Shown: piece by piece, positions 35,256 to 46,420 of the stretch | Layout of the letters: every line of letters starts with the position of its first letter | Numbering within the stretch: the stretch's first letter is position 1 | NCBI RefSeq assembly: GCF_036170895.1 | Contig: NZ_CP108036.1 | Span: 3,472,001-3,536,000 of the forward strand | DNA from: Streptomyces erythrochromogenes | GTDB taxonomy: Bacteria; Actinomycetota; Actinomycetes; Streptomycetales; Streptomycetaceae | Direction of reading: 5' to 3' | DNA: 64,000 nucleotides | The notes under the pieces: generated by a model | Databases searched by the model: none | Seen by the model: the letters and a program-made list of their open reading frames with translations, nothing else | What the model was told of the DNA's origin: nothing | Position numbers and translations under genes: made by a program

Positions 35256-35477
35256 CTACTTGTATCGGTAGACGATCCGGCCACGCGTCAGGTCGTACGG
35301 AGACAGCTCCACAACGACCCGGTCATCGGGCAGGATGCGGATGTAGTGCATGCGCATCTTCCCGCTGATGTGCGCGAGGACCTTGTGACCGTTCTGGAGT
35401 TCCACCTTGAACATGGCGTTCGGGAGGGACTCGATCACGGTGCCCTCGATTTCGATGGCACCTTGCTTCTTGGCCAC
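35256..35477 (-). CDS. infA: Translation initiation factor IF-1
   Basis: This 73-aa S1-like OB-fold protein ([42 protein letters not shown] region with PDDRV) matches IF-1 in length and sequence. GTG start at 35477. It is first in the infA-rpmJ-rpsM-rpsK-rpoA-rplQ run. The gap to map (35478-35615) contains two TAGACT boxes on the minus strand that could serve as -10 elements for a separate promoter. Confidence 0.97.
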   Translation of the reverse strand: MAKKQGAIEIEGTVIESLPNAMFKVELQNGHKVLAHISGKMRMHYIRILPDDRVVVELSPYDLTRGRIVYRYK

Positions 35478-35615
35478 GCTTCGCCTTTCGAATCGGCTAC
35501 CTTGATCGGCTCCGTGCGCCATGCAGACATGGAAGTGCACGAGAGCCGACGAGTCAGTCTACGTCAGGGCACCCAGAAAGACGAATCCGGAAAGTTTGCC
35601 CCAGAGTCTAGATCA

Positions 35616-36467
35616 TTAACCGAGGGGGTCCGGGGCCGTGGTGACCCCGTACTCCGCCAGCTTCGCCTTGCCGCAGTCCGGGCTGGTCAGGACGATCGGA
35701 CCGGCCTCCGTCAGCGCGATGGAGTGCTCCCAGTGCGAGGACCAGGTGCCGTCCGTCGTGATGACCGTCCAGTCGTCGGAGAGGACCTCCGTCTGGGCGG
35801 TGCCCAGGGAGACCATGGGCTCGATCGCCAGACAGACGCCCGGGACCAGCTTGATCCCCTTGCCCCGCTTGCGCGAGACGTAGTTCAGCAGGTGGGGGTC
35901 CATGTGCATCTCGGACCCGATGCCGTGGCCGCCGTAGTCCTCGATGATCCCGAACTTGCCGAGGCTGTGCTCACCGGTGGAGGGGCGGGGCTGGCGCTTG
36001 ATGTACGTCTCGATCGCCTTGGAGATGTCCACGAGGCGGTTGCCCAGCTTCATGGCGGCGATGCCGGCCCACATGGACTCCTCGGTGACCCGGGAGAGCT
36101 CCACCAGCTCCGGAGCGTGGCCGGTGCCCACGAAGGCCGTGTACGCGGCGTCCCCGTGCCAGCCGTCCACGATCGCGCCGGCGTCGATCGAGATGATGTC
36201 GCCGTCCTTGAGGACGGTCTTGTCGTCCGGGATGCCGTGGACGACGACCTCGTTCACCGAGGTGCAGATCGTCGCGGGGAAGCCGCCGTAGCCGAGGAAG
36301 TTCGACTTCGCCCCGGCGTCCGCGATGACCTTGCGGGCCACCATGTCCAGATCCCGCGTGGTGGCGCCCGGAACGGCCGCCTCACGGGTCGCCGCATGGA
36401 TCGCGGCGACGACCAGCCCCGCCTCGCGCATCTTCGCGATCTGCTCGGGGGTCTTGATCTGCACCAT
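35616..36467 (-). CDS. map: Methionine aminopeptidase, type I
   Basis: This 283-aa enzyme removes the initiator methionine. The five metal ligands of the family are visible: the two aspartates in ISIDAGAIVDGWHGDAA, the histidine in GGHGIG, and the glutamates in LAIEPMVS and WEHSIAL. ATG 36467 has GGAAGG upstream. It follows adk by 92 bases in the secY-adk-map group. Confidence 0.96.
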   Translation of the reverse strand: MVQIKTPEQIAKMREAGLVVAAIHAATREAAVPGATTRDLDMVARKVIADAGAKSNFLGYGGFPATICTSVNEVVVHGIPDDKTVLKDGDIISIDAGAIVDGWHGDAAYTAFVGTGHAPELVELSRVTEESMWAGIAAMKLGNRLVDISKAIETYIKRQPRPSTGEHSLGKFGIIEDYGGHGIGSEMHMDPHLLNYVSRKRGKGIKLVPGVCLAIEPMVSLGTAQTEVLSDDWTVITTDGTWSSHWEHSIALTEAGPIVLTSPDCGKAKLAEYGVTTAPDPLG

Positions 36468-36559
36468 AGGGGCGTGCCTTCCAGCTTCGAAACGGGTCTT
36501 CTCAACAGTACGGCCGCGATGCCCTGGGGACACCGCGGCCGTACCTGTACTACTGGGGA

Positions 36560-37207
36560 CTACTTCTGCAGGGCGTCCATGGCGCGCTTCGTGACGTCCG
36601 CGACCTCACCGAGGGCCGGGATGGTCACCAGCAGGCCCTGGGCCTTGTAGTAGTCGATGATCGGCTCGGTCTGCGTGTGGTAGACCTCCAGCCGGTTGCG
36701 CACCGTGGCCTCGGAGTCGTCACCGCGCTGGTAGAGCTCGCCACCGCACTGGTCGCAGACGCCCTCGGTCTTCGGGGCCGCGTACACGACGTGGAAGACG
36801 TGCGCGGACTCGTTGCGGCAGACGCGGCGGCCGGCGATGCGCTTGACGACCTCGTCCTCCTCGACCTCCAGGTCGAGGACGGCGTCGAGCTTCATGCCCG
36901 ACTCCTGGAGCATCACGTCGAGGGCCTCGGCCTGGGAGACGTTCCGCGGGAAGCCGTCGAGCAGGAAGCCGCCGGCGGCGTCGGGCTGCTCCATCCGGTC
37001 CTTCGCCATGCCGATGGTGATCTCGTCCGGGACGAGGTCGCCGGCGTCCATGAACGCCTTGGCGCGCAGGCCCAGCTCGGTGCCCTGGCTGATGTTGGCC
37101 CGGAACAGGTCGCCCGTGGAGATGTGCGGGATCGACAGGTTCTTGGCAAGGAACGCGGCCTGCGTTCCCTTGCCCGCACCGGGCGGTCCGACGAGGACGA
37201 TTCGCAT
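36560..37207 (-). CDS. adk: Adenylate kinase
   Basis: This 215-aa enzyme has the P-loop [11 protein letters not shown], the AMP site [11 protein letters not shown] and [13 protein letters not shown], and a long LID (about 125-162). In the LID, C130 and H136 of [10 protein letters not shown] and the pair in VCDQCGG could bind a structural zinc. The ATG overlaps the secY stop by one base (TGATG), so translation is coupled. Confidence 0.97.
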   Translation of the reverse strand: MRIVLVGPPGAGKGTQAAFLAKNLSIPHISTGDLFRANISQGTELGLRAKAFMDAGDLVPDEITIGMAKDRMEQPDAAGGFLLDGFPRNVSQAEALDVMLQESGMKLDAVLDLEVEEDEVVKRIAGRRVCRNESAHVFHVVYAAPKTEGVCDQCGGELYQRGDDSEATVRNRLEVYHTQTEPIIDYYKAQGLLVTIPALGEVADVTKRAMDALQK

Positions 37208-38520
37208 CAGCGGAGGAACCCTTCGTAGTTACGCTGCTGGAGCTGGCTCTCGATCTGCTTCACGGTTTCCAGACCCACACCCACGATGATGAGGATGCTC
37301 GTCCCGCCGAACGGGAAGTTCTGGTTCGCTCCGAAGCCGGCCAACGCCATCGTCGGCACAAGAGCGATGAGACCCAGGTACAGCGACCCCGGCCAGGTGA
37401 TCCGGTTGAGCACGTAGCTCAGGTACTCGGCGGTGGGTCGACCGGCGCGGATACCGGGGATGAACCCACCATACTTCTTCATGTTGTCTGCAACTTCCTC
37501 GGGGTTGAACGAGATCGCCACGTAGAAGAACGCGAAGAAGACGATCAGGAGGAAGTAGACCGCGATGTAGTACGGGTGGTCGCCCTTGACGAAGTGCTTC
37601 TGGATCCAGGTGGCCCAGCCGGCGGTGGACCCGCTGAACTGCACGACCAGTGCCGGGATGTAGAGCAGCGACGAGGCGAAGATGACGGGGATGATGCCCG
37701 CCTGGTTCACCTTGAGCGGGATGTAGGTAGAGGTACCGCCGTAGGCACGGCGGCCGATCATGCGCTTCGCGTACTGGACCGGGATCCGGCGCTGCGCCTG
37801 CTCGACGAAGACCACCAGGCCGACCATCGCGAGGCCGACCAGCATGACGACGCCGAACTCGACCCAGCCGTCCGCGATCTTGCCCTGGAGCTTGATCTGC
37901 CACAGGGCGCCGATGAAGCCGGCGGCGATCGAGATGAACATGAGGATCGACATGCCGTTGCCGATGCCGCGGTCGGTGATGAGCTCACCGAGCCACATGA
38001 CGACGCAGGTACCGGCGGTCATGGTGACCACCATGACGACCGTGGTGAAGATCGACCGGTCGGGAACGATCTGGCTGGCGACCTGGCACCCCTGGAACAG
38101 GGCGCCCGTCCGGGCGGTGGCGACGAGGCCGGTGCCCTGGAGGATCGCGAGCGCGACCGTCAGATAGCGCGTGTACTGAGTGATCTTCGCCGTGCCGGAC
38201 TGGCCCTCTTTCTTGAGGGTCTCCAGCTTCGGGATGACCACGGTCAGCAGCTGCAGAATGATGCTCGCCGTGATGTACGGCATGATGCCGAGCGCAAAGA
38301 TCGTGATCTGCAGCAGCGCGCCACCGCTGAACATGTTGACGAGGCCGAACAGACCATTGCTGCTTCCGGCCTGTTCCACGCAGATCTGTACGTTCTTGTA
38401 GCTCACGCCGGGGACGGGGACATGTGACCCGAGCCGGAACAGCACGATGATGCCGAGCGTGAAGAGCAGCTTCTTGCGCAGGTCGGGCGTCTTGAACGCC
38501 CGGGCGAACGCGGTGAGCAC
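37207..38520 (-). CDS. secY: Protein translocase subunit SecY
   Basis: This 437-aa channel protein has ten membrane spans. Motifs include the plug region with the loop [24 protein letters not shown] and the C-terminal cytoplasmic loop [15 protein letters not shown] start at 38520 behind GCAGGAGG. A 187-base gap with a terminator-like hairpin separates it from rplO, so it likely has its own promoter. Confidence 0.98.
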   Translation of the reverse strand: MLTAFARAFKTPDLRKKLLFTLGIIVLFRLGSHVPVPGVSYKNVQICVEQAGSSNGLFGLVNMFSGGALLQITIFALGIMPYITASIILQLLTVVIPKLETLKKEGQSGTAKITQYTRYLTVALAILQGTGLVATARTGALFQGCQVASQIVPDRSIFTTVVMVVTMTAGTCVVMWLGELITDRGIGNGMSILMFISIAAGFIGALWQIKLQGKIADGWVEFGVVMLVGLAMVGLVVFVEQAQRRIPVQYAKRMIGRRAYGGTSTYIPLKVNQAGIIPVIFASSLLYIPALVVQFSGSTAGWATWIQKHFVKGDHPYYIAVYFLLIVFFAFFYVAISFNPEEVADNMKKYGGFIPGIRAGRPTAEYLSYVLNRITWPGSLYLGLIALVPTMALAGFGANQNFPFGGTSILIIVGVGLETVKQIESQLQQRNYEGFLR

Positions 38521-38640
38521 GGTGCCTCCTGCGACCCCCGCGCTACTGCGTCAGAGGTGACGGTCTGAGGGATCGACGTATACGACAAAGCAATGGTGCA
38601 CGCCACCTTACCGGCGAGTGTGCCCCCCGTGGAACGACCA

Positions 38641-38674
38641 ACCGGGGATGCCCCATATGTGAGGCATCCCCGGT
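38641..38674 (-). terminator. Hairpin between rplO and secY
   Basis: ACCGGGGATGCC (38641-38652) pairs perfectly with GGCATCCCCGGT (38663-38674) around a ten-base loop. It lies 33 bases after the rplO stop and probably ends or thins the spc transcript before secY. Confidence 0.7.
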
Positions 38675-38707
38675 CGGGTTTTGAGCTATTCAGCCACTGA
38701 AATCGTC

Positions 38708-39163
38708 TTAGACGAGCTCGGTGACAGTGCCGCCGGCAGCGGCAATCTTCTCCTTGGCGGAGGCGGAAACGGCGTCAACCGAAACCTGCAGCGCCACGGA
38801 GAGCTCGCCCTGGCCCAGGACCTTGACGAGGCTGTTCTTGCGAACCGCGCCCTTGGCGACCAGGTCGGCCACCGTGACTTCTCCACCCTCGGGGTAGAGA
38901 GCGCCGAGCTTGTCCAGGTTCACGACCTGGAACTCGGTGCGGAACGGGTTCTTGAAGCCCTTGAGCTTCGGCAGGCGCATGTGGAGGGGCATCTGCCCAC
39001 CCTCGAAGCGCTGCGGGATCTGGTAACGGGCCTTCTGGCCCTTCGTACCACGACCGGCCGTCTTACCCTTCGACGCCTCACCACGACCGACACGGGTCTT
39101 CGCGGTCTTGGCGCCGGGGGCGGGACGGAGGTTGTGGGCCTTCAGCGGGCTGTTCTCAGCCAT
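38708..39163 (-). CDS. rplO: 50S ribosomal protein L15
   Basis: This 151-aa protein has the L15 signatures [32 protein letters not shown] and [17 protein letters not shown]. It begins two bases after rpmD and is the last gene before the hairpin upstream of secY. The start ATG and length are normal. Confidence 0.97.
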   Translation of the reverse strand: MAENSPLKAHNLRPAPGAKTAKTRVGRGEASKGKTAGRGTKGQKARYQIPQRFEGGQMPLHMRLPKLKGFKNPFRTEFQVVNLDKLGALYPEGGEVTVADLVAKGAVRKNSLVKVLGQGELSVALQVSVDAVSASAKEKIAAAGGTVTELV

Positions 39164-39165
39164 GA

Positions 39166-39348
39166 TTAGTCAACCTCCTCAACCGTCACGAGGTGGCGGA
39201 CGGTGTGCACCATTCCGCGGAACTCGGGGCGGTCCTCCTTGACGACGACGTCGTTCAGGCGCTTGAGCCCGAGCGAACGCAGCGTGTCGCGGTGGTTCTG
39301 CTTGCTGCCGATGTACGACTTCGTCTGCGTGATCTTGAGGCGGGCCAT
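39166..39348 (-). CDS. rpmD: 50S ribosomal protein L30
   Basis: This 60-aa protein, [21 protein letters not shown]..., has the L30 core with [16 protein letters not shown] and [17 protein letters not shown] 39348 overlaps the rpsE stop by one base (TGATG). It is followed after two bases by rplO. Confidence 0.96.
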   Translation of the reverse strand: MARLKITQTKSYIGSKQNHRDTLRSLGLKRLNDVVVKEDRPEFRGMVHTVRHLVTVEEVD

Positions 39349-39950
39349 CAGACACCCGCCCCAGCACGTGCACGGAGAAGAGCCGCGGGGGCGACGTCCT
39401 CGAGGGGCAGACCACGGCGAGCCGCGATCTCCTCGGGACGCTGCAGGCCCTTGAGGGCCTCCACGGTCGCGTGCACGATGTTGATCGCGTTGTCGGAGCC
39501 CAGGGACTTCGACAGGATGTCGTGAACGCCGGCGCACTCCAGAACGGCGCGCACCGGGCCACCGGCGATAACACCGGTACCGGGGGAAGCAGGCTTCAGC
39601 AGGACAACGCCGGCCGCCTTCTCGCCCTGGATCGGGTGCGGGATGGTGCCCTGGATGCGGGGAACCTTGAAGAAGTTCTTCTTGGCTTCCTCGACGCCCT
39701 TGGCGATGGCCGCGGGAACTTCCTTGGCCTTGCCGTAACCGACACCTACGGTGCCGTCACCGTCACCCACCACGACGAGCGCGGTGAAGCTGAAGCGACG
39801 ACCACCCTTGACAACCTTGGCGACACGGTTGATCGCGACAACGCGCTCAACGTAAGCGGTCTTCTCGGCGGCAGCGCCACCGTCGCGACCCTTCCGGTCC
39901 CGCCGCTCGCCGCCACCGGCACCGCTTCCGCGGCGCTGGGGTCCAGCCAT
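39348..39950 (-). CDS. rpsE: 30S ribosomal protein S5
   Basis: This 200-aa protein has the double-stranded-RNA-binding N-domain ([29 protein letters not shown]) and the C-domain [23 protein letters not shown]. An actinobacterial Gly/Arg-rich start of about 25 residues precedes it. It sits 45 bases after rplR and is coupled to rpmD. Confidence 0.97.
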   Translation of the reverse strand: MAGPQRRGSGAGGGERRDRKGRDGGAAAEKTAYVERVVAINRVAKVVKGGRRFSFTALVVVGDGDGTVGVGYGKAKEVPAAIAKGVEEAKKNFFKVPRIQGTIPHPIQGEKAAGVVLLKPASPGTGVIAGGPVRAVLECAGVHDILSKSLGSDNAINIVHATVEALKGLQRPEEIAARRGLPLEDVAPAALLRARAGAGV

Positions 39951-39995
39951 TGGATTACCTCTCTCTGTTACGTCCGTGAGTCCCGGAACCGGGGC

Positions 39996-40379
39996 TTAGA
40001 ACTTCAGCCCGGCTTCGCGGGCGGCGTCAGCCAGAGCGGCAATGCGCCCGGCGTATCGGTTGCCACCGCGGTCAAAGACGACGGTCTCGACACCCGCGGC
40101 CTTGGCACGCTCGGCGACGAGTGCGCCGACGGCCTGGGCCTGGGCGCTCTTGTCGCCTTCGCCACCGCGGATCGAAGCGTCCAGGGTCGACGCCGACGCC
40201 AGGGTGTGGCCCTGGAGGTCGTCGATGACCTGAGCAACGATGTTGCGGTTGGAACGCGTCACGACGAGGCGCGGACGCTCCGCCGTACCCGAGACGTTCT
40301 TGCGGATGCGGATGTGGCGGCGAGCCTTGGCAGCGCGCTTGTACGCGTCGCCCTTGGCGATCTTCACACCGTATGCCAT
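39996..40379 (-). CDS. rplR: 50S ribosomal protein L18
   Basis: This 127-aa 5S-rRNA-binding protein has [26 protein letters not shown] and the C-terminal [26 protein letters not shown]. It starts two bases after the rplF stop. Confidence 0.97.
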   Translation of the reverse strand: MAYGVKIAKGDAYKRAAKARRHIRIRKNVSGTAERPRLVVTRSNRNIVAQVIDDLQGHTLASASTLDASIRGGEGDKSAQAQAVGALVAERAKAAGVETVVFDRGGNRYAGRIAALADAAREAGLKF

Positions 40380-40381
40380 GG

Positions 40382-40921
40382 CTACTTACCAGCCTTTCCG
40401 ACCTTGCGGCGGATGACCTCGCCGGCGTACTTGACACCCTTGGCCTTGTACGGGTCGGGCTTCCGCAGCTTGCGGATGTTGGCGGCGACCTCGCCGACCT
40501 TCTGCTTGTCGATGCCCTCGACCGAGAACTTGGTCGGCGACTCGACCTTGAAGGAGATGCCCTCGGGCGCCTCCACCAGGATCGGGTGGCTGTAGCCGAG
40601 CTGGAACTCCAGGTTGGAGCCCTTCGCGGCCACGCGGTAACCGACACCGCTGATCTCGAGAGCCTTGACGTATCCCGTGGTCACACCGGTGATCATGTTC
40701 GCCACCAGCGTGCGGGACAGGCCGTGCAGGGCCTTGTTCTGACGCTCGTCGTTCGGACGGGTGACGTTCAGAACGCCGTCCTCGTCCTTGACAACTGCGA
40801 TGGGCGCCTTAACGGTGTGCGCGAGGGAACCCTTGGGGCCCTTCACGTTGACCGTCTGGCCATCGATGGTGACGTCCACACCGGCGGGAACCTGGATGGG
40901 GAGCTTGCCGATTCGCGACAT
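40382..40921 (-). CDS. rplF: 50S ribosomal protein L6
   Basis: This 179-aa protein starts [17 protein letters not shown] and has two L6 repeats with the C-terminal signature [19 protein letters not shown]. It follows rpsH by 20 bases with GGAGGAAAAGC as ribosome site. Confidence 0.97.
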   Translation of the reverse strand: MSRIGKLPIQVPAGVDVTIDGQTVNVKGPKGSLAHTVKAPIAVVKDEDGVLNVTRPNDERQNKALHGLSRTLVANMITGVTTGYVKALEISGVGYRVAAKGSNLEFQLGYSHPILVEAPEGISFKVESPTKFSVEGIDKQKVGEVAANIRKLRKPDPYKAKGVKYAGEVIRRKVGKAGK

Positions 40922-40941
40922 TGCTTTTCCTCCGTTCCCGA

Positions 40942-41340
40942 CTACCAGACGTAGGCGAGGACTTCCCCACCTACGCCCTTCTTGCCTGCCTGCTGGCCGG
41001 TCAGGAGACCGTGGGACGTGGAGATGATCGCCACGCCCAGGCCGCCGAGGACCTTCGGCAGGTTGGTGGACTTCGCGTACACGCGCAGACCGGGCTTCGA
41101 GATCCGCTTGATGCCCGCGATGGAGCGCTCACGGTTCGGCCCGAACTTCAGCTCGAGGACGAGGTTCTTGCCGACCTCGGCGTCCTCGACCTTCCAGCCG
41201 GTGATGAAACCCTCCTGCTTGAGGATCTCCGCGATGTGCGACTTGATCTTGCTGTGCGGCATCACGACGGTGTCGTGGTACGCCGAGTTAGCGTTACGCA
41301 GACGCGTGAGCATGTCTGCGATGGGGTCAGTCATGGTCAT
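40942..41340 (-). CDS. rpsH: 30S ribosomal protein S8
   Basis: This 132-aa protein starts [23 protein letters not shown] and ends with the S8 signature [30 protein letters not shown] 41340 is used; the frame is open upstream to 41499 without homology. The 221-base gap to rpsN is long for this operon. In E. coli S8 represses the spc operon; whether that holds here is unknown. Confidence 0.97.
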   Translation of the reverse strand: MTMTDPIADMLTRLRNANSAYHDTVVMPHSKIKSHIAEILKQEGFITGWKVEDAEVGKNLVLELKFGPNRERSIAGIKRISKPGLRVYAKSTNLPKVLGGLGVAIISTSHGLLTGQQAGKKGVGGEVLAYVW

Positions 41341-41561
41341 GAAGTGGCCTTCGGCCTCTCTCGCCGGGGTTTCCTGTATGCGCCATCCCTCTCCCCACTC
41401 AGTGGCGGGACGGGTGCGGCACGGGGACCTACGGCGTAGTAAGTCGATAGGGCGGCGGACGCCCAACCACACAAGCCTAAGGCATGCGCGGCCGGGCACC
41501 CACCGTCCAGATGCTTACCGAGAGTGCCTGGAAACGCCCAAGTCCTTGCGGACGAGGGTGA

Positions 41562-41747
41562 TTACCAGGAGCTCTTGGTCACGCCCGGCAGCTCGCCACG
41601 GTGAGCCATCTCACGGAGGCACACGCGGCAGAGGCCGAACTTGCGGTACACGGAGTGGGGGCGACCGCAGCGCTGGCAGCGGGTGTACGCACGCACACCG
41701 AACTTGGGCTTACGGGCAGCCTTCGCGATGAGAGCCTTCTTCGCCAT
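41562..41747 (-). CDS. rpsN: 30S ribosomal protein S14, zinc type
   Basis: This 61-aa short S14 has two CxxC pairs (C24-C27 in YTRCQRCG, C40-C43 in GLCRVC) that bind zinc. Streptomycetes usually also carry a longer zinc-free paralogue elsewhere that is used under zinc starvation. It lies five bases after rplE. Confidence 0.97.
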   Translation of the reverse strand: MAKKALIAKAARKPKFGVRAYTRCQRCGRPHSVYRKFGLCRVCLREMAHRGELPGVTKSSW

Positions 41748-41752
41748 CTCGC

Positions 41753-42304
41753 TTACGCCTCCTTGAAGGGGAAGCCGAGGTGACGAAGGAGCGCGCGGCC
41801 CTCAGCGTCGTTGGTCGCCGTGGTGACCACGGTGATGTCCATACCCCGGGTACGGTCGATCTTGTCCTGGTCGATCTCGTGGAACATGACCTGCTCCGTG
41901 AGACCGAAGGTGTAGTTGCCACGGCCGTCGAACTGCTTCGGCGACAGACCACGGAAGTCACGGATACGCGGCAGCGCGAGCGACAGCGTACGGTCCAGGA
42001 ACTCCCACATGCGGTCACCACGGAGGGTGACGTGGCAGCCGATCGGCTGACCCTCGCGCAGCTTGAACTGCGCGATGGACTTGCGGGCCTTCGTGACGGC
42101 CGGCTTCTGACCGGTGATCGTCGTCAGGTCGCGGATGGCGCCGTCGATCAGCTTCGAGTCACGGGCGGCGTCGCCGACACCCATGTTCACGACGATCTTG
42201 ACGAGGCCGGGGATCTGCATGACGTTCTCGTAGGAGAACTCTTCACGCAGCTTGCCCGCGATCTCCTCGCGGTACTTCGTCTTCAGACGCGGAGTGGTAG
42301 CCAT
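41753..42304 (-). CDS. rplE: 50S ribosomal protein L5
   Basis: This 183-aa protein binds 5S rRNA and contains [39 protein letters not shown] and [21 protein letters not shown]. Its ATG overlaps the rplX stop by one base, so they are translationally coupled. Confidence 0.97.
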   Translation of the reverse strand: MATTPRLKTKYREEIAGKLREEFSYENVMQIPGLVKIVVNMGVGDAARDSKLIDGAIRDLTTITGQKPAVTKARKSIAQFKLREGQPIGCHVTLRGDRMWEFLDRTLSLALPRIRDFRGLSPKQFDGRGNYTFGLTEQVMFHEIDQDKIDRTRGMDITVVTTATNDAEGRALLRHLGFPFKEA

Positions 42305-42615
42305 CAGATGTCCTCACCCGTGCGCTTGGCAACGCGGATCTTGTTGCCCTCGTCGTCGAAGCGGTAACCGACGCGGGTGACGACCTTCTTGCCGTCCTTC
42401 TCCACGACCAGCTGGACGTTGGACACGTGGACCGGAGCCTCGGTGATCACGATGCCACCGGCCTGGTTCTGGCCAGCCTTGGTGTGCTTCTTGACCCGGT
42501 TGACACCCTCGACCAGGACGCGGTTCTCGGCGGGGAAGGCGACGATGACCTTGCCCTGCTTGCCCTTGTCCTTGCCGGTGATGACCTGTACCAGGTCGCC
42601 CTTCTTGATCTTCAT
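42304..42615 (-). CDS. rplX: 50S ribosomal protein L24
   Basis: This 103-aa protein begins with the KOW motif ([21 protein letters not shown]) and has [16 protein letters not shown]. It starts two bases after rplN. L24 begins assembly of the large subunit. Confidence 0.97.
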   Translation of the reverse strand: MKIKKGDLVQVITGKDKGKQGKVIVAFPAENRVLVEGVNRVKKHTKAGQNQAGGIVITEAPVHVSNVQLVVEKDGKKVVTRVGYRFDDEGNKIRVAKRTGEDI

Positions 42616-42617
42616 GC

Positions 42618-42986
42618 TTACAGCACCTCCGGCGCGAGCGAGATGATCTTCATGAACTTCTTCTCGCGCAGCTCACGGCCGACGGGGCCGAAGATACGGG
42701 TGCCGCGAGGGTCGCCGTCGTTCTTCAGAATGACGGCGGCGTTCTCGTCGAAGCGGATGTACGAGCCGTCCTGGCGGCGGCGCTCCTTGACGGTGCGAAC
42801 GATGACCGCCTTGACGACGTCACCCTTCTTCACGTTGCCACCGGGGATCGCGTCCTTGACGGTGGCGACGATGACGTCACCGATGCCCGCGTAGCGGCGA
42901 CCGGAGCCACCGAGAACACGGATGCAAAGGATCTCCTTGGCACCAGTGTTGTCGGCGACACGCAGTCGCGACTCCTGCTGGATCAC
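42618..42986 (-). CDS. rplN: 50S ribosomal protein L14
   Basis: This 122-aa protein starts [22 protein letters not shown] and has the signature [27 protein letters not shown] 104-base gap with a hairpin separates it from rpsQ, a usual boundary between the S10 and spc operons. Confidence 0.97.
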   Translation of the reverse strand: MIQQESRLRVADNTGAKEILCIRVLGGSGRRYAGIGDVIVATVKDAIPGGNVKKGDVVKAVIVRTVKERRRQDGSYIRFDENAAVILKNDGDPRGTRIFGPVGRELREKKFMKIISLAPEVL

Positions 42987-43018
42987 GTCTATCTCCTGTT
43001 TGTCTGCCGGTTCCCGGC

Positions 43019-43047
43019 GGGGGCCTCGCTACGCGAGCGGAGCCCCC
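43019..43047 (-). other. Hairpin between rpsQ and rplN
   Basis: GGGGGC (43019-43024) pairs with GCCCCC (43042-43047) and CTCGC (43025-43029) with GCGAG (43033-43037), leaving a CGGA bulge. It stands at the S10/spc boundary and may be a partial terminator. Confidence 0.55.
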
Positions 43048-43090
43048 ACCGAGCCTGGCGGAACGAACCTAAGGGAAACCCCTCAGGTGC

Positions 43091-43372
43091 TTACTTGGCC
43101 TTCTCGAGGATCTCGACGATGCGCCAGCGCTTGCTCGCCGACAGCGGACGCGTCTCCATGATGAGGACGCGGTCGCCGACGCCGGCAGCGTTCTGCTCGT
43201 CGTGAGCCTTGAGCTTGTTCGTACGGCGGATGACCTTGCCGTACAGGGCGTGCTTCACGCGGTCCTCGACGGCGACGACGACGGTCTTGTCCATCTTGTC
43301 GCTGACGACCAGACCCTCACGGGTCTTGCGGAAGCCGCGCTCGGTCTTCTCAGTCACGTTGTTCTCGCTCAT
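43091..43372 (-). CDS. rpsQ: 30S ribosomal protein S17
   Basis: This 93-aa OB-fold protein has [22 protein letters not shown] and [26 protein letters not shown] 43372 overlaps the rpmC stop by one base. It is last in the S10 operon. Confidence 0.97.
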   Translation of the reverse strand: MSENNVTEKTERGFRKTREGLVVSDKMDKTVVVAVEDRVKHALYGKVIRRTNKLKAHDEQNAAGVGDRVLIMETRPLSASKRWRIVEILEKAK

Positions 43373-43596
43373 CAGGCGTTCTCCACCGTCTCGATACCGA
43401 GCTCACGCTCGTGCATCAGGGTGTAGATGCGAGCGATGTCCTTACGGACGGACTTGAGCCGGCCGTTGTTCTCCAGCTGGCCGGTGGCCGCCTGGAAACG
43501 GAGCTTGAACAGCTCCTCCTTGGCCTCGCGCAGCTTGGCAACGAGCTCCTCGTTGCCGAGCTCGCGGAGCTCGGACGCCTTGGTTCCCGTCGCCAT
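43372..43596 (-). CDS. rpmC: 50S ribosomal protein L29
   Basis: This 74-aa two-helix protein has [27 protein letters not shown] and [10 protein letters not shown]. The sequence GTGATGGCG offers GTG 43599 or ATG 43596; ATG is chosen because it forms a TGATG junction with the rplP stop. Confidence 0.96.
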   Translation of the reverse strand: MATGTKASELRELGNEELVAKLREAKEELFKLRFQAATGQLENNGRLKSVRKDIARIYTLMHERELGIETVENA

Positions 43597-44015
43597 CACG
43601 ACTCACCTGCCTCGCGCTTGACGATCCGGCACTTCATCGGCAGCTTGTGGGCCGCACGAGTGAGGGCCTCACGCGCAATCTTTTCGTTCGGGTAGGACAG
43701 CTCGAACATGACCCGGCCCGGGTGCACGTTCGCGATCCACCACTCCGGGGAACCCTTACCGGAACCCATGCGGGTCTCGGCAGGCTTCTTCGTCAGCGGG
43801 CGGTCCGGGTAGATGTTGATCCAGACCTTGCCGCCACGCTTGATGTGGCGGGTCATCGCGATACGAGCCGCCTCGATCTGGCGGTTCGTCACGTAGGCGG
43901 GGGTAAGCGCCTGGATGCCGTACTCGCCGAACGAGACCTCAGTACCGCCCTTGGCCATACCGCGGCGCTTCGGGTGGTGCTGCTTGCGGTGCTTGACCCT
44001 ACGAGGGATCAGCAT
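43596..44015 (-). CDS. rplP: 50S ribosomal protein L16
   Basis: This 139-aa protein starts [19 protein letters not shown] and has [25 protein letters not shown] and [16 protein letters not shown]. It lies five bases after rpsC and is coupled to rpmC. Confidence 0.97.
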   Translation of the reverse strand: MLIPRRVKHRKQHHPKRRGMAKGGTEVSFGEYGIQALTPAYVTNRQIEAARIAMTRHIKRGGKVWINIYPDRPLTKKPAETRMGSGKGSPEWWIANVHPGRVMFELSYPNEKIAREALTRAAHKLPMKCRIVKREAGES

Positions 44016-44020
44016 GTCGG

Positions 44021-44860
44021 TCAGGCCTCCGTTCCGGTGCTCTCGGCCGGAGCGGCGGCGGGAGCGTCGGCCTTGGGGGCCTCGGCACCAGCAGCCTGCT
44101 GCGGCTTGCGGCCACCACGGCCGCCGCGCTCGCCACCACGGCCACCACGGCCGGCGGGACGGTCGCCAGCGCCGGCACCACGGGCCGGGCGGTTACCCGC
44201 ACGGGCCGCAGCGTTCTCGGCGCGAACCTCGGCGATGTTCTTGACGTCGCCCTTGTAGATCCAGACCTTCACACCGATACGGCCGAAGGTGGTCTTGGCC
44301 TCGAAGAAGCCGTAGTCCACGTTCGCGCGCAGCGTGTGCAGCGGCACACGACCCTCGCGGTAGAACTCGGAGCGGGACATCTCGGCGCCGCCGAGACGGC
44401 CGCCACACTGGATCTTGATGCCCTTGGCGCCGGCCTTCATCGTGCCCTGCATGCTCTTGCGCATGGCACGACGGAAGGAGACGCGGGAGGAGAGCTGCTC
44501 GGCAACGGCCTGGGCAACCAGCTGAGCGTCGAGCTCGGGGTTCTTGACCTCGAGGATGTTCAGCTGGACCTGCTTGCCCGTGAGCTTCTCGAGGTCACCG
44601 CGGATGCGGTCGGCCTCGGCGCCACGGCGGCCGATGACGATGCCCGGACGAGCGGTGTGGATGTCCACACGCACGCGGTCACGGGTGCGCTCGATCTCAA
44701 CCTTCGAGATGCCGGCGCGCTCCATGCCGGACGTCATCATCCGACGGATGGCGACGTCTTCCTTGACGTAGTCCTTGTACAGCTTGTCGGCGTACCAACG
44801 GGACTTGAAGTCCGTGGTGATGCCGAGCCGGAACCCGTGCGGGTTTACCTTCTGGCCCAT
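44021..44860 (-). CDS. rpsC: 30S ribosomal protein S3
   Basis: This 279-aa protein has the KH domain ([25 protein letters not shown]) and the C-domain [27 protein letters not shown] Gly/Arg/Ala-rich tail of about 65 residues extends beyond the core, as is common in actinobacteria. It overlaps rplV by one base. Confidence 0.97.
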   Translation of the reverse strand: MGQKVNPHGFRLGITTDFKSRWYADKLYKDYVKEDVAIRRMMTSGMERAGISKVEIERTRDRVRVDIHTARPGIVIGRRGAEADRIRGDLEKLTGKQVQLNILEVKNPELDAQLVAQAVAEQLSSRVSFRRAMRKSMQGTMKAGAKGIKIQCGGRLGGAEMSRSEFYREGRVPLHTLRANVDYGFFEAKTTFGRIGVKVWIYKGDVKNIAEVRAENAAARAGNRPARGAGAGDRPAGRGGRGGERGGRGGRKPQQAAGAEAPKADAPAAAPAESTGTEA

Positions 44861-45207
44861 TACCGGGAACCTTCCTTGCTGCTGACGACCACGGTGATGT
44901 GGCTGGTCCGCTTGCGGATCCGGTAGGCACGGCCCTGGGCACGCGGACGGAACCGCTTCAGGGTCGGGCCCTCGTCCACGTACGCCTCGCTGATGACCAG
45001 CGTGGAGGCGTCCGGGTGGTTGTAGTTGTGTGCGGCGTTGGCAATGGCGCTGTCCAGCACCTTGCCGACCGGCACGCTCGCGGCCTGCGGGGCGAAACGC
45101 AGGACCGCCTGAGCCTCCGTGGCATCCATGCCACGGATAAGGTCCACCACGCGGCGGGCCTTCATGGGCGTGACGCGGATGTACCGCGCCTGGGCCCTGG
45201 CTTCCAT
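44860..45207 (-). CDS. rplV: 50S ribosomal protein L22
   Basis: This 115-aa protein starts [23 protein letters not shown] at ATG 45207, preceded by GAAGGGACAACC. An ATG at 45234 and a GTG at 45243 are in frame but lack homology. The exit-tunnel loop with [19 protein letters not shown] is intact. Confidence 0.96.
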   Translation of the reverse strand: MEARAQARYIRVTPMKARRVVDLIRGMDATEAQAVLRFAPQAASVPVGKVLDSAIANAAHNYNHPDASTLVISEAYVDEGPTLKRFRPRAQGRAYRIRKRTSHITVVVSSKEGSR

Positions 45208-45250
45208 GGTTGTCCCTTCGGTGTAAGTCATAGTCGTAACCACCCCGCCT

Positions 45251-45532
45251 TTAGCGGCGCTTCGACTTCCGGTCGTCCTTGACGTGGCCGCGGAAGGTGC
45301 GAGTCGGCGAGAACTCGCCGAGCTTGTGGCCGACCATCGACTCGGTGACGAACACCGGGACGTGGGTCTTGCCGTTGTGCACCGCGATGGTGTGACCCAG
45401 CATGCTGGGGATGATCATCGAGCGACGGGACCAGGTCTTGATGACGTTCTTGGTGCCGGCTTCGTTCTGGGCGTCCACCTTCTTTACGAGGTGGTCGTCG
45501 ACGAAGGGCCCCTTCTTGAGACTGCGCGGCAT
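45251..45532 (-). CDS. rpsS: 30S ribosomal protein S19
   Basis: This 93-aa protein starts [19 protein letters not shown] and has the signature [29 protein letters not shown]. It follows rplB by 12 bases. Confidence 0.97.
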   Translation of the reverse strand: MPRSLKKGPFVDDHLVKKVDAQNEAGTKNVIKTWSRRSMIIPSMLGHTIAVHNGKTHVPVFVTESMVGHKLGEFSPTRTFRGHVKDDRKSKRR

Positions 45533-45544
45533 CTAAACCCGCTC

Positions 45545-46381
45545 CTAGCGCTTCTTGTTCGTCTTGCGGCGGCGGACGATGTACTTGTTCGAAGCCTTCT
45601 TCGGCGAACGAGTACGACCCTCCTTCTGACCCCACGGGGAGACCGGGTGGCGGCCACCACTGGTCTTGCCCTCACCACCACCGTGCGGGTGGTCAACCGG
45701 GTTCATCGCGACACCGCGGACGGAGGGGCGAACGCCCTTCCAGCGCATGCGGCCGGCCTTGCCCCAGTTGATGTTCGACTGCTCGGCGTTGCCGACCTCG
45801 CCGACCGTGGCGCGGCAGCGCGCGTCGACGAGACGGATCTCACCGGACGGCATACGAAGGTGGGCCATCACGCCCTCCTTCGCCAGCAGCTGCACGGAGG
45901 CACCAGCGGAACGCGCGAACTTGGCGCCGCCACCGGGGCGGAGCTCGATCGCGTGGATCGTGGTACCGACCGGGATGTTGCGGAGCGCGAGGTTGTTGCC
46001 CGGCTTGATGTCGGCCGTCGGGCCGTTCTCGATCCGGTCACCCTGCTGCAGACCGCGCGGCGCGATGATGTAGCGCTTCTCGCCGTCGGCGTAGTGCAGC
46101 AGCGCGATGCGCGCGGTGCGGTTGGGGTCGTACTCGATGTGCGCGACCTTGGCCGGCACGCCGTCCTTGTCGTGACGACGGAAGTCGATCACGCGGTAGG
46201 CGCGCTTGTGGCCACCACCCTGGTGGCGAACGGTCACACGACCGGTGTTGTTACGGCCGCCCTTGCTGTGCAGGGGGCGGACCAGCGACTTCTCCGGCGT
46301 GGACCGCGTGATCTCGACAAAGTCGGCGACGCTGGAGCCACGACGGCCCGGGGTCGTCGGCTTGTACTTGCGGATACCCAT
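45545..46381 (-). CDS. rplB: 50S ribosomal protein L2
   Basis: This 278-aa protein binds near the peptidyl-transferase centre. The conserved histidine lies in [15 protein letters not shown]; the N-part has [11 protein letters not shown] and [19 protein letters not shown]. It follows rplW by 39 bases. Confidence 0.98.
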   Translation of the reverse strand: MGIRKYKPTTPGRRGSSVADFVEITRSTPEKSLVRPLHSKGGRNNTGRVTVRHQGGGHKRAYRVIDFRRHDKDGVPAKVAHIEYDPNRTARIALLHYADGEKRYIIAPRGLQQGDRIENGPTADIKPGNNLALRNIPVGTTIHAIELRPGGGAKFARSAGASVQLLAKEGVMAHLRMPSGEIRLVDARCRATVGEVGNAEQSNINWGKAGRMRWKGVRPSVRGVAMNPVDHPHGGGEGKTSGGRHPVSPWGQKEGRTRSPKKASNKYIVRRRKTNKKR

Positions 46382-46420
46382 TTCTCAGTCCTCGTCCGAT
46401 TCCGGACGACTAGACCTCCG

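Noticed and set aside
43019..43047. CTCGCTACGCGAGCG in the rpsQ-rplN gap considered as an eighth copy of the 13-mer family
   Set aside because: Only about ten bases agree and the match is explained by the local hairpin; no 65-base unit surrounds it.
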